Assembly (NCBI GenBank): GCA_907163375.1 | Contig: CAJQUW010015384.1 | Location: forward strand, 248,001-312,000 | Reading direction: 5' to 3' | Origin: Prostheceraeus crozeri | Lineage: Eukaryota > Platyhelminthes > Polycladida > Euryleptidae | DNA length: 64,000 bases | Part shown: positions 1 to 11,995 of the stretch, in pieces | How positions within the stretch are numbered: the stretch's first letter is position 1 | How the letters are laid out: every line of letters begins with the position of its first letter | Notes under the pieces: model-generated | Seen by the model: only the letters and a program-made list of their open reading frames with translations | Told to the model about the DNA's origin: nothing | Databases searched by the model: none | Program-made: the position numbers and the translations under genes

Positions 1-860
1 TTCACCAGTTTAAAAGTTAAAAATAAAGTTTCAATAATGTGTACGTTAGAAATAAAGTTTCAACCGTTTACAAGTTAAAAATAAAGTTTCAATAGTTTAC
101 AACTTCAGAATAAAGTTTCAATAGTGTGTATGTTAAGAATAAAGTTTTATCTGTTTGTATGTTAGAAATAGAATGAAGTTTCATCAGTTTACAAGTTAAG
201 AATAAAGTTCTATCTGTTTGTATGTTAGAAATAAAACAAAGTTTCAACCGTAAACAAGTTAAAAATAAAGTTTCAATAGTTTGCAAGTTAAAACTAATGT
301 TTCAATAGTGCAAATGTTAAGAATAAAGTTTTATCTGTTTGTATGTTAGAAATAGAATGAAGTTTCACCAGTTTACAAGCTAAGAATAAAGTTCTATCTG
401 TTTATATGTTAGAAATAAAATGAAGTTTCATCAGTTTACAAGTTAAGAATAAAGTTTCAATAGTTTACAAGTTACAAATAAAGTTTCAATAGTGTGTACG
501 TTAGAAATAAAGTTCTATTTGTTTATATGTTAGAAATAGAATGACGTTTCACCAGTTTACAAGTTAAGAATAAAGTTCTATCTGTTTATATGCTAGAAAT
601 AAAATGAAGTTTCATCAGTTTACAAGTTAAGAATAAAGTTCTATCTGTTTGTATGTTAGAAATAAAACAAAGTTTCAACCGTTAACAAGTTAAAAATAAA
701 GTTTCAATAGTTTGCAAGTTAAAACTAATGTTTCACCAGTTGGCAAGTTAAGAATAAAATTTTATCTGTTTGTATGATAGAAAGAAAACAAAGTTTCAAC
801 CGTTTACAAGTTAAAAATAAAGTTTCAATAGTTTACAAGTTACAAATAAAGTTTCAATAG
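1..860 (+). repeat. 0.86-kb module, copy 1 of 3
   Basis: Positions 1 to about 860 match about 4177-5036 at a constant offset of 4176 bp, and about 29-725 match about 1898-2594 at an offset of 1869 bp. Anchors are the rare motif TTTCAATAATGTG (29, 1898 and about 4205) and TGACGTTTCACC (542 and 2411). A few substitutions separate the copies, for example ACAACTTCAG near 103 against ACAAGTTCAG in the later copy. Homology stops when flanking monomers change type, as expected for unequal exchange. Confidence 0.85.
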
Positions 861-1890
861 TGTGTACGATAGAAATAAAGTTCTATTTGTTTATATGTTA
901 GAAATAGAATGAAGGTTCAACAGTTTACAAGTTATGAATAAAGTTTTATCTGCTTGTATGTCAGAAATGAAATACAGCTTCACCAGTTTAAGAGTTAAAA
1001 ATAAAGTTTCAATAGTGTGTATGTTAAGAATAAAGTTTTATCTGTTTGTATGTTAGAAATAGAATGAAGTTTCACCAGTTTACAAGCTAAGAATAAAGTT
1101 CTATCTGTTTATATGTTAGAAATAAAATGAAGTTTCATCAGTTTACAAGTTAAGAATAAAGTTTCAATAGTTTACAAGTTACAAATAAAGTTTCAATAGT
1201 GTGTACGTTAGAAATAAAGTTCTATTTGTTTATATGTTAGAAATAGAATGACATTTCACCAGTTTACAAGTTAAGAATAAAGTTCTATCTGTTTGTATGT
1301 TAGAAATAGAATGAAGTTTCATCAGTTTACAAGTTAAGAATAAAGTTCTATCTGTTTGTATGTTAGAAATAAAACAAAGTTTGAACCGTTAACAAGTTAA
1401 AAATAAAGTTTCAATAGTTTGCAAGTTAAAACTAATGTTTCACCAGTTGGCAAGTTAAGAATAAAGTTTTATCTGTTTGTATGATAGAGATAAAACAAAG
1501 TTTCAACCGTTTACAAGTTAAAAATAAAGTTTCAATAGTTTACAAGTTAAAAATAAAGTTTCAATAGTGTGCATGTTCAGAATAAAGTTCTATCTGTTTA
1601 TATGTTCGAAATAGAATGACATTTCACCAGTTTACAAGTTAAGAATAAAGTTCTATCTGTTTATATGCTAGAAATAAAATGAAGTTTCATCAGTTTACAA
1701 GTTAAGAATATAGTTCTATCTGTTTGTGTGTTAGAAATAAAACAAAGTTTCAACCGTTAACAAGTTAAAAATAAAGTTTCAATAGTTTGCAAGTTAAAAC
1801 TAATGTTTCAATAGTGCGTATGTTAAGAATAAAGTTTTGTCTGTTTGTATGTTAGAAATAAAATGAAGCTTCACCTGTTTACAAGCTAAG
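840..1890 (+). repeat. 1995-bp offset duplication, copy 1
   Basis: About 840-1890 matches about 2835-3885 at an offset of 1995 bp. Anchors: AGGTTCAACAG at 913 and 2908, and TATGTTCGAA at 1601 and 3596. The offset equals 43x29 + 22x34, or 65 whole monomers. Differences include a small base swap (AGAATGAAGG against AGATAGAAGG near 2901) and a few substitutions. Confidence 0.82.
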
Positions 1891-1897
1891 AATAAAG

Positions 1898-2594
1898 TTT
1901 CAATAATGTGTACGTTAGAAATAAAGTTTCAACTGTTTACAAGTTAAAAATAAAGTTTCAATAGTTTACAAGTTCAGAATAAAGTTTCAATAGTGTGTAT
2001 GTTAAGAATAAAGTTTTATCTGTTTGTATGTTGGAAATCGAATGAAGTTTCATCAGTTTACAAGTGAAGAATAAAGTTCTATCTGTTTGTATGTTAGAAA
2101 TAAAACAAAGTTTCAACCGTAAACAAGTTAAAAATAAAGTTTCAATAGTTTACAAGTTAAAACTAATGTTTCAATAGTGCATATGTTAAGAATAAAGTTT
2201 TATCTGTTTGTATGTTAGAAATAGAATGAAGTTTCACCAGTTCACAAGCTAAGAATAAAGTACTATCTGTTTATATGTTAGAAATAAAATGAAGTTTCAT
2301 CAGTTTACAAGTTAAGAATAAAGTTTCAATAGTTTACAAGTTACAAATAAAGTTTCAATAGTGTGTACGTTAGAAATAAAGTTCTATTTGTTTATATGTT
2401 AGAAATAGAATGACGTTTCACCAGTTTACAAGTTAAGAATAAAGTTCTATCTGTTTATATGTTAGAAATAAAATGAAGTTTCATCAGTTTACAAGTTAAG
2501 ACTAAAGTTCTATCTGTTTGTATGTTAGAAATAAAACAAAGTTTCAACCGTTAACAAGTTAAAAATAAAGTTTCAATAGTTTGCAAGTTAAGGA
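1898..2594 (+). repeat. 0.86-kb module, partial copy 2
   Basis: This repeats 29-725 at offset 1869 bp. The left end joins a different upstream monomer (AAGCTTCACCTG type). The right end departs at GCAAGTTAAGGATAAAG where copy 1 has GCAAGTTAAAACTAATG. Both junctions fall at monomer boundaries to within the limits of hand reading. Confidence 0.75.
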
Positions 2595-2834
2595 TAAAGT
2601 TTCAATAGTGTGTACGATAGAAATAAAGTTCTATTTGCTTATATGTTAGAAATAGAATGACGTTTCACCAGTTTACAAGTTAAGAATAAAGTTCTATCTT
2701 TTTATATGTTAGAAATAAAATGAAGTTTCATCAGTTTACAAGTTAAGACTAAAGTTCTATCTGTTTGTATGTTAGAAATAAAACAAAGTTTCAACCGTTA
2801 ACAAGTTAAAAATAAAGTTTCAATAGTTTGCAAG

Positions 2835-3885
2835 TTAAGAATAAAGTTTCAATAGTGTGTACGATAGAAATAAAGTTCTATTTGTTTATATGTTAGAAAT
2901 AGATAGAAGGTTCAACAGTTTACAAGTTATGAATAAAGTTTTATCTGCTTGTATGTCAGAAATGAAATACAGCTTCACCAGTTTAAGAGTTAAAAATAAA
3001 GTTTCAATAGTGTGTATGTTAAGAATAAAGTTTTATCTGTTTGTATGTTAGAAATAGAATGAAGTTTCACCAGTTTACAAGCTAAGAATAAAGTTCTATC
3101 TGTTTATATGTTAGAAATAAAATGAAGTTTCGTCAGTTTACAAGTTAAGAATAAAGTTTCAATAGTTTACAAGTTACAAATAAAGTTTCAATAGTGTGTA
3201 CGTTAGAAATAAAGTTCTATTTGTTTATATGTTAGAAATAGAATGACATTTCACCAGTTTACAAGTTAAGAATAAAGTTCTATCTGTTTGTATGTTAGAA
3301 ATAGAATGAAGTTTCATCAGTTTACAAGTTAAGAATAAAGTTCTATCTGTTTGTATGTTAGAAATAAAACAAAGTTTCAACCGTTAACAAGTTAAAAATA
3401 AAGTTTCAATAGTTTGCAAGTTAAAACTAATGTTTCACCAGTTGGCAAGTTAAGAATAAAGTTTTATCTGTTTGTATGATAGAGATAAAACAAAGTTTCA
3501 ACCGTTTACAAGTTAAAAATAAAGTTTGAATGGTTTACAAGTTAAAAATAAAGTTTGAATAGTGTGCATGTTCAGAATAAAGTTCTATCTGTTTATATGT
3601 TCGAAATAGAATGACATTTCACCAGTTTACAAGTTAAGAATAAAGTTCTATCTGTTTATATGCTAGAAATAAAATGAAGTTTCATCAGTTTACAAGTTAA
3701 GAATAGAGTTCTATCTGTTTGTGTGTTAGAAATAAAACAAAGTTTCAACCGTTAACAAGTTAAAAATAAAGTTTCAATAGTTTGCAAGTTAAAACTAATG
3801 TTTCAATAGTGCGTATGTTAAGAATAAAGTTTTACCTGTTTGTATGTTAGAAATAAAATGAAGCTTCACCTGTTTACAAGCTAAG
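2835..3885 (+). repeat. 1995-bp offset duplication, copy 2
   Basis: Sister of about 840-1890. A 64-codon plus-strand open frame at 2857-3051 lies here. It results from the monomer frame and substitutions specific to this copy, and carries no recognisable protein feature. Confidence 0.82.
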
Positions 3886-6800
3886 AATAAAGTTTTATCT
3901 GCTTGTATGTCAGAAATGAAATAAAGTTTCACCAGTTTAAGAGTTAAAAATAAAGTTTCAATAGTGTGTATGTTAAGAATAAAGTTCTATCTGTTTATAT
4001 GTTAGAAATAGAATGAAGTTTCACCAGTTTACAAGTTAAGAATAAAGTTCTATCTGTTTGTATGTTAGAAATAAAGTTCTATCTGTTTATATGTTAGAAA
4101 TAAAAAATGAAGGTTCACCAGTTTACAAGTTAAGAATAAAGTTTTATCTGCTTGTATGTCAGAAATGAAATATAGTTTCACCAGTTTAAAAGTTAAAAAT
4201 AAAGTTTCAATAATGTGTACGTTAGAAATAAAGTTTCAACCGTTTACAAGTTAAAAATAAAGTTTCAATAGTTTACAAGTTCAGAATAAAGTTTCAATAG
4301 TGTGTATGTTAAGAATAAAGTTTTATCTGTTTGTATGTTAGAAATAGAATGAAGTTTCATCAGTTTACAAGTTAAGAATAAAGTTCTATCTGTTTGTATG
4401 TTAGAAATAAAACAAAGTTTCAACCGTAAACAAGTTAAAAATAAAGTTTCAATAGTTTGCAAGTTAAAACTAATGTTTCAATAGTGCATATGTTAAGAAT
4501 AAAGTTTTATCTGTTTGTATGTTAGAAATAGAATGAAGTTTCACCAGTTTACAAGCTAAGAATAAAGTTCTATCTGTTTATATGTTAGAAATAAAATGAA
4601 GTTTCATCAGTTTACAAGTTAAGAATAAAGTTTCAATAGTTTACAAGTTACAAATAAAGTTTCAATAGTGTGTACGTTAGAAATAAAGTTCTATTTGTTT
4701 ATATGTTAGAAATAGAATGACGTTTCACCAGTTTACAAGTTAAGAATAAAGTTCTATCTGTTTATATGCTAGAAATAAAATGAAGTTTCATCAGTTTACA
4801 AGTTAAGAATAAAGTTCTATCTGTTTGTATGTTAGAAATAAAACAAAGTTTCAACCGTTAACAAGTTAAAAATAAAGTTTCAATAGTTTGCAAGTTAAAA
4901 CTAATGTTTCACCAGTTGGCAAGTTAAGAATAAAATTTTATCTGTTTGTATGATAGAAAGAAAACAAAGTTTCAACCGTTTACAAGTTAAAAATAAAGTT
5001 TCAATAGTTTACAAGTTACAAATAAAGTTTCAATAGTGTGTACGTTAGAAATAAAGTTCTATTTGTTTATATGTTAGAAATAGAATGACGTTTCACCAGT
5101 TTACAAGTTAAGAATAAAGTTCTATCTGTTTATATGTTAGAAATAAAATGAAGTTTCATCAGTTTACAAGTTAAGACTAAAGTTCTATCTGTTTGTATGT
5201 TAGAAATAAAACAAAGTTTCAACCGTTAACAAGTTAAAAATAAAGTTTCAATAGTTTGCAAGTTAAGAATAAAGTTTCAATAGTGTGTACGATAGAAATA
5301 AAGTTCTATTTGTTTATATGTTAGAAATAGAATGACGTTTCACCAGTTTACAAGTTAAGAATAAAGTTCTATCTGTTTATATGTTAGAAATAAAATGAAG
5401 TTACATCAGTTTACAAGTTAAGAATAAAGTTCTATCTGTTTGTATGTTAGAAATAAAACAAAGTTTCAACCGTTAACAAGTTAAAAATAAAGTTTCAATA
5501 GTTTGCAAGTTAAAACTAATGTTTCACCAGTTGGCAAGTTAAGAATAAAGTTTTATCTGTTTGTATGATAGAGATAAAACAAAGTTTCAACCGTTTACAA
5601 GTTAAAAATAAAGTTTCAATGGTTTACAAGTTAAAAATAAAGTTTCAATAGTGTGCATGTTCAGAATAAAGTTCTATCTGTTTATATGTTAGAAATAGAA
5701 TGACATTTCACCAGTTTACAAGTTAAGAATAAAGTTCTATCTGTTTATATGCTAGAAATAAAATGAAGTTTCATCAGTTTACAAGTTAAGAATAGAGTTC
5801 TATCTGTTTGTATGTTAGAAATAAAACAAAGTTTCAACCGTTAACAAGTTAAAAATAAAGTTTCAATAGTTTGCAAGTTAAAACTAATGTTTCAATAGTG
5901 CGTATGTTAAGAATAAAGTTTTATCTGTTTGTATGTTAGAAATAAAATGAAGCTTCACCTGTTTACAAGCTAAGAATAAAGTTTTATCTGCTTGTATGTC
6001 AGAAATGAAATAAAGTTTCACCAGTTTAAGAGTTAAAAATAAAGTTTCAATATTGTGTATGTTAAGAATAAAGTTCTATCTGTTTATATGTTAGAAATAG
6101 AATGAAGTTTCACTAGTTTACAAGTTAAGAATAAAGTTCTATCTGTTTGTATGTTAGAAATAAAGTTCTATCTGTTTATATGTTAGAAATAAAAAATGAA
6201 GGTTCACCAATTTACAAGTTAAGAATAAAGTTTTATCTGCTTGTATGTCAGAAATGAAATAAAGTTTCACCAGTTTAAAAGTTAAAAATAAAGTTCCCAT
6301 AATGTGTACGTTAGAAATAAAGTTTCAACCGTTTACAAGTTAAAAATAAAGTTTCAATAGTTTACAAGTTCAGAATAAAGTTTCAATAGTGTGTATATTA
6401 AGAATAAAGTTTTATCTGTTTGTATGTTAGAAATAGAATGAAGTTTCATCAGTTTACAAGTTAAGAATAAAGTTCTATCTGTTTGTATGTTAGAAATAAA
6501 ACAAAGTTTCAACCGTTAACAAGTTAAAAATAAAGTTTCAATAGTTTGCAAGTTAAAACTAATGTTTCAATAGTGCATATGTTAAGAATAAAGTTTTATC
6601 TGTTTGTATGTTAGAAATAGAATGAAGTTTCACCAGTTTAGAAGCTAAGAATAAAGTTCTATCTGTTTATATGTTAGAAATAAAATGAAGTTTCATGAGT
6701 TTACAAGTTAAGAATAAAGTTTCAATAGTTTACAAGTTACAAATAAAGTTTCAATAGTGTGTACGTTAGAAATAAAGTTCTATTTGTTTATATGTTAGAA

Positions 6801-7019
6801 ATAGAATGACGTTTCACCAGTTTACAAGTTAAGAATGAAGTTCTATCTGTTTATATGCTAGAAATAAAATGAAGTTTCATCAGTTTACAAGTTAAGAATA
6901 AAGTTCTATCTGTTTGTATGTTAGAAATAAAACAAAGTTTCAACCGTTAACAAGTTAAAAATAAAGTTTCAATAGTTTGCAAGTTAAAACTAATGTTTCA
7001 CCAGTTGGCAAGTTAAGAA
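3330..7019 (+). repeat. 2089-bp tandem duplication (two overlapping copies)
   Basis: About 3330-4930 matches about 5419-7019 at offset 2089 bp. Anchors: GACATTTCACC at 3613 and 5702, GTTTTATCTGCTTG at 3892 and 5981, and TGAAGGTTCACC at 4108 and 6197. The second copy carries an unusual local change, AAGTTCCCATAATG near 6291, where all others read AAGTTTCAATAATG. Confidence 0.82.
4177..5036 (+). repeat. 0.86-kb module, copy 3
   Basis: This repeats 1-860 at offset 4176 bp. The identity includes the stretch that leaves a 65-codon minus-strand open frame in both copies; that frame is an accident of the repeat, not a gene. Confidence 0.85.
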
Positions 7020-8094
7020 TAAAGTTTTATCTGTTTGTATGATAGAGATAAAACAAAGTTTCAACCGTTTACAAGTTAAAAATAAAGTTTCAATGGTTTA
7101 CAAGTTAAGAATAAAGTTTCAATAGTGTGCATGTTCAGAATAAAGTTCTCTCTGTTTATATGTTAGAAATAGAATGACATTTCACTAGTTTACAAGTTAA
7201 GAATAAAGTTCTATCTGTTTATATGCTAGAAAGAAAATGAAGTTTCATCAGTTTACAAGTTAAGAATAGAGTTCTATCTGTTTGTGTGTTAGAAATAAAA
7301 CAAAGTTTCAACCGTTAACAAGTTAAAAATAAAGTTTCAATAGTTTGCAAGTTAAAACTAATGTTTCAATAGTGCGTATGTTAAGAATAAAGTTTTATCT
7401 GTTTGTATGTTAGAAATAAAATGAAGCTTCACCTGTTTACAAGCAAAGAATAAAGTTTTATCTGCTTGTATGTCAGAAATGAAATAAAGTTTCACCAGTT
7501 TAAGAGTTAAAAATATAGTTTCAATAGTGTGTATGTTAAGAATAAAGTTCTATCTGTTTATATGTTAGAAATAGAATGAAGTTTCACCAGTTTACAAGTT
7601 AAGAATAAAGTTCTATCTGTTTGTATGTTAGAAATAAAGTTCTATCTGTTTATATGTTAGAAATAAAAAATGAAGGTTCACCAATTTACAAGTTAAGAAT
7701 AAAGTTTTATCTGCTTGTATGTCAGAAATGAAATAAAGTTTCACCAGTTTAAAACTTAAAAATAAAGTTTCAATAATGTGTACGTTAGAAATAAAGTTTC
7801 AACCGTTTACAAGTTAAAAATAAAGTTTCAACAGTTTACAAGTTCAGAATAAAGTTTCAATAGTGTGTATATTAAGAATAAAGTTTTATCTGTTTGTATG
7901 TTAGAAATAGAATGAAGTTTCATCAGTTTACAAGTTAAGAATAAAGTTCTATCTGTTTGTATGTTAGAAATAAAACAAAGTTTCAACCGTTAACAAGGTA
8001 AAAATAAAGTTTCAATAGTTTGCAAGTTAAAACTAATGTTTCAATAGTGCATATGTTAAGAATAAAGTTTTATCTGTTTGTATGTTAGAAATAG
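5540..8094 (+). repeat. 1474-bp tandem duplication ending in a 184-bp deletion
   Basis: About 5540-6620 matches about 7014-8094 at offset 1474 bp. Anchors: TGAAGGTTCACC at 6197 and 7671, and GTGCATGTTCAG near 5655 and 7129. After about 8094 the match continues, but against 6808 onward at offset 1290 bp; a shared rare base (AAGAATGAAGTTC) confirms it. The second copy therefore lost 184 bp, which is one tetramer plus one dimer (121+63). Confidence 0.8.
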
Positions 8095-8557
8095 AATGAC
8101 GTTTCACCAGTTTACAAGTTAAGAATGAAGTTCTATCTGTTTATATGCTAGAAATAAAATGAAGTTTCATCAGTTTACAAGTTAAGAATAAAGTTCTATC
8201 TTTTTGTATGTTAGAAATAAAACAAAGTTTCAACCGTTAACAAGTTAAAAATAAAGTTTTAATAGTTTGCAAGTTAAAACTAATGTTTCACCAGTTGGCA
8301 AGTTAAGAATAAAGTTTTATCTGTTTGTATGATAGAAAGAAAACAAAGTTTCAACCGTTTACAAGTTAAAAATAATGTTTCAATAGTTTACAAGTTACAA
8401 ATAAAGTTTCAATAGTGTGTACGTTAGAAATAAAGTTCTATTTGTTTATATGTTAGAAATAGAATGACGTTTCACCAGTTTACAAGTTAAGAATAAAGTT
8501 CTATCTGTTTATATGTTAGAAATAAAATGAAGTTTCATCAGTTTACAAGTTAAGAAT

Positions 8558-8804
8558 AAAGTTCTATCTGTTTGTATGTTAGAAATAAAACAAAGTTTCA
8601 ACCGTTAACAAGTTAAAAATAAAGTTTCAATAGTTTGCAAGTTAAGAATAAAGTTTCAATAGTGTGCATGTTCAGAATAAAGTTCTATCTGTTTATATGT
8701 TAGAAATAGAATGACATTTCACCAGTTTACAAGTTAAGAATAAATTTCTATCTGTTTGTATGTTAGAAATAGAATGAAGTTTCATAATTTTACAAGTTAA
8801 GAAT
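8558..8804 (+). repeat. 8-monomer HOR variant, 247 bp
   Basis: This unit equals the 368-bp unit minus one 121-bp tetramer: 29, 34, 29, 29, 29, 34, 29, 34. The same size occurs at 11749-11995, 12732-12978, 13715-13961, 14514-14760 and 16600-16846. It turns the 736-bp period into 983 bp. Confidence 0.88.
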
Positions 8805-9172
8805 AAAGTTCTATCTGTTTGTATGTTAGAAATAAAACAAAGTTTCAACCGCTAACAAGTTAAAAATAAAGTTTCAATAGTTTGCAAGTTAAAACTAATG
8901 TTTCACCAGTTGGCAAGTTAAGAATAAAGTTTTATCTGTTTGTATGATAGAAAGAAAACAAAGTTTCAACCGTTTACAAGTTAAAAATAAAGTTTGAATG
9001 GTTTACAAGTTAAAAATAAAGTTTCAATAGTGTGCATGTTCAGAATAAAGTTCTATCTGTTTATATGTTCGAAATAGAATGACGTTTCACCAGTTTACAA
9101 GTTAAGAATAAAGTTCTATCTGTTTATATGCTAGAAATGAAATGAAGTTTCATCAGTTTACAAGTTAAGAAT

Positions 9173-9540
9173 AGAGTTCTATCTGTTTGTGTGTTAGAAA
9201 TAAAACAAAGTTTCAACCGTTAACAAGTTAAAAATAAAGTTTCAATAGTTTGCAAGTTAAAACTAATGTTTCACCAGTTGGCAAGTTAAGAATAAAGTTC
9301 TATCTGTTTGTATGTTAGAAAGAAAACAAAGTTTCAACCGTTTACAAGTTAAAAATAAAGTTTCAATAGTTTGCAAGGTAAGAATAAAGTTTCAATAGTG
9401 TGTACGATAGAAATAAAGTTCTATTTGTTTATATGTTAGAAATAAAATGACGTTTCACCAGTTTACAAGTTAAGAATAAAGTTCTATCTGTTTATATGTT
9501 AGAAATAAAATGAAGTTACATCAGTTTACAAGTTAAGAAT
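9173..9540 (+). repeat. Reference 12-monomer HOR unit, 368 bp (subtype a)
   Basis: Monomer lengths in order: 29, 34, 29, 29, 29, 34, 29, 29, 29, 34, 29, 34. In blocks this is dimer, tetramer, tetramer, dimer, allowing for where the cut is placed. Subtype a carries GCAAGGTAAGAAT and GTACGATAG. The next unit (9541-9908) has the same length pattern but different variants, so two subtypes alternate and give a 736-bp period over 8805-11380. Confidence 0.92.
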
Positions 9541-9908
9541 AAAGTTCTATCTGTTTGTATGTTAGAAATAAAACAAAGTTTCAACCGTTAACAAGTTAAA
9601 AATAAAGTTTCAATAGTTTGCAAGTTAAAACTAATGTTTCACCAGTTGGCAAGTTAAGAATAAAGTTTTATCTGTTTGTATGATAGAAATAAAACAAAGT
9701 TTCAACCGTTTACAAGTTAAAAATAAAGTTTGAATGGTTTACAAGTTAAAAATAAAGTTTCAATAGTGTGCATGTTCAGAATAAAGTTCTATCTGTTTAT
9801 ATGTTCGAAATAGAATGACATTTCACCAGTTTACAAGTTAAGAATAAAGTTCTATCTGTTTATATGCTAGAAATGAAATGAAGTTTCATCAGTTTACAAG
9901 TTAAGAAT
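9541..9908 (+). repeat. Reference 12-monomer HOR unit, 368 bp (subtype b)
   Basis: Same 12-monomer length pattern as 9173-9540, but with TTTGAATGGTTTAC, GTGCATGTTCAG and TGTTCGAAAT. TTTGAATGG recurs at 8993, 9729 and 10465, and the related TTTCAATAC at 11201: constant steps of 736 bp. This fixes the a/b dimeric HOR. Confidence 0.92.
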
Positions 9909-11995
9909 AGAGTTCTATCTGTTTGTGTGTTAGAAATAAAACAAAGTTTCAACCGTTAACAAGTTAAAAATAAAGTTTCAAAAGTTTGCAAGTTAAAACT
10001 AATGTTTCACCAGTTGGCAAGTTAAGAATAAAGTTCTATCTGTTTGTATGTTAGAAAGAAAACAAAGTTTCAACCGTTTACAAGTTAAAAATAAAGTTTC
10101 AATAGTTTGCAAGGTAAGAATAAAGTTTCAATAGTGTGTACGATAGAAATAAAGTTCTATTTGTTTATATGTTAGAAATAGAATGACGTTTCACCAGTTT
10201 ACAAGTTAAGAATAAAGTTCTATCTGTTTATATGTTAGAAATAAAATGAAGTTACATCAGTTTACAAGTTAAGAATAAAGTTCTATCTGTTTGTATGTTA
10301 GAAATAAAACAAAGTTTCAACCGTTAACAAGTTAAAAATAAAGTTTCAATAGTTTGCAAGTTAAAACTAATGTTTCACCAGTTGGCAAGTTAAGAATAAA
10401 GTTTTATCTGTTTGTATGATAGAAATAAAACAAAGTTTCAACCGTTTACAAGTTAAAAATAAAGTTTGAATGGTTTACAAGTTAAAAATAAAGTTTCAAT
10501 AGTGTGCATGTTCAGAATAAAGTTCTATCTGTTTATATGTTCGAAATAGAATGACATTTCACCAGTTTACAAGTTAAGAATTAAGTTCTATCTGTTTATA
10601 TGCTAGAAATGAAATGAAGTTTCATCAGTTTAAAAGTTAAGAATAGAGTTCTATCTGTTTGTGTGTTAGAAATAAAACAAAGTTTCAACCGTTAACAAGT
10701 TAAAAATAAAGTTTCAATAGTTTGCAAGTTAAAACTAATGTTTCAAGAGTGCGTATGTTAAGAATAAAGTTTTATCTGTTTGTATGTTAGAAATAAAACA
10801 AAGTTTCAACCGTTTACAAGTTAAAAATAAAGTTTCAATAGTTTACAAGTTACAAATAAAGTTTCAATAGTGTGTACGTTAGAAATAAAGTTCTATTTGT
10901 TTATATGTTAGAAATAGAATGACGTTTCACCAGTTTACAAGTTAAGAATAAAGTTCTATCTGTTTATATGTTAGAAATAAAATGAAGTTACATCAGTTTA
11001 CTAGTTAAGAATAAAGTTCTATCTGTTTGTATGTTAGAAATAAAACAAAGTTTCAACCGTTAACAAGTTAAAAATAAAGTTTCAATAGTTTGCAAGTTAA
11101 AACTAATTTTTCACCAGTTGGCAAGTTAAGAATAAAGTTTTTTCTGTTTGCATGATAGAAATAAAACAGAGTTTCAACCGTTTACAAGTTAAGAATAAAG
11201 TTTCAATACTTTACAAGTTAAAAATAAAGTTTCAATAGTGTGCATGTTCAGAATAAAGTTCTATCTGTTTATATGTTAGAAATAGAATGACATTTCACCA
11301 GTTTACAAGTTAAGAATAAAGTTCTATCTGTTTATATGCTAGAAATGAAATGAAGTTTCATCAGTTTACAAGTTAAGAATAGAGTTCTATCTGTTTGTGT
11401 GTTAGAAATAAAACAAAGTTTCAACCGTTAACAAGTTAAAAATAAAGTTTCAATAGTTTGCAAGTTAAAACTAATGTTTCAATAGTGCGTATGTTAAGAA
11501 TAAAGTTTTATCTGTTTGTATGTTAGAAATAAAACAAAGTTTCAACCGTTTACAAGTTAAAAATAAAGTTTCAATAGTTTACAAGTTACAAATAAAGTTT
11601 CAATAGTGTGTACGTTAGAAATAAAGTTCTATTTGTTTATATGTTAGAAATAGAATGACGTTTCACCAGTTTACAAGTTAAGAATAAAGTTCTATCTGTT
11701 TATATGTTAGAAATAAAATGAAGTTTCATCAGTTTACAAGTTAAGACTAAAGTTCTATCTGTTTGTATGTTAGAAATAAAACAAAGTTTCAACCGTTAAC
11801 AAGTTAAAAATAAAGTTTCAATAGTTTGCAAGTTAAGAATAAAGTTTCAATAGTGTGTACGATAGAAATAAAGTTCTATTTGTTTATATGTTAGAAATAG
11901 AATAAAGTTTCACCAGTTTACAAGTTAAGAATAAAGTTCTATCTGTTTATATGTTAGAAATAAAATGAAGTTACATCAGTTTACAAGTTAAGAAT

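Larger units (their letters stand above)
1..8557 (+). repeat. Left mixed higher-order repeat region (about 1.5-2.1 kb periods)
   Basis: This part lacks the strict 368-bp register of the next region. It mixes dimers (63 bp), tetramers (121 bp) and trimers (92-94 bp). A 36-bp monomer starting AAAAAATGAAGG is seen at about 4104, 6193 and 7667. Diagnostic variants repeat at offsets of 1869, 1995, 2089, 1474 and 4176 bp, which shows overlapping rounds of duplication. Copies differ by scattered single bases and seem more diverged than those right of 41 kb. No gene is present. Confidence 0.85.

Noticed and set aside
89-286. 65-codon open frame, minus strand, as a gene
   Set aside because: It lies wholly in satellite monomers, has no domain or signal, and is open only because two dimers stay in frame.
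2857-3051. 64-codon open frame, plus strand, as a gene
   Set aside because: It is satellite sequence throughout. The sister segment 1995 bp upstream, about 862-1056, does not conserve the open frame, so there is no sign of selection.
4265-4462. 65-codon open frame, minus strand, nearly identical to the one at 89-286
   Set aside because: The similarity comes from the 4176-bp duplication of the array and is not evidence of coding.
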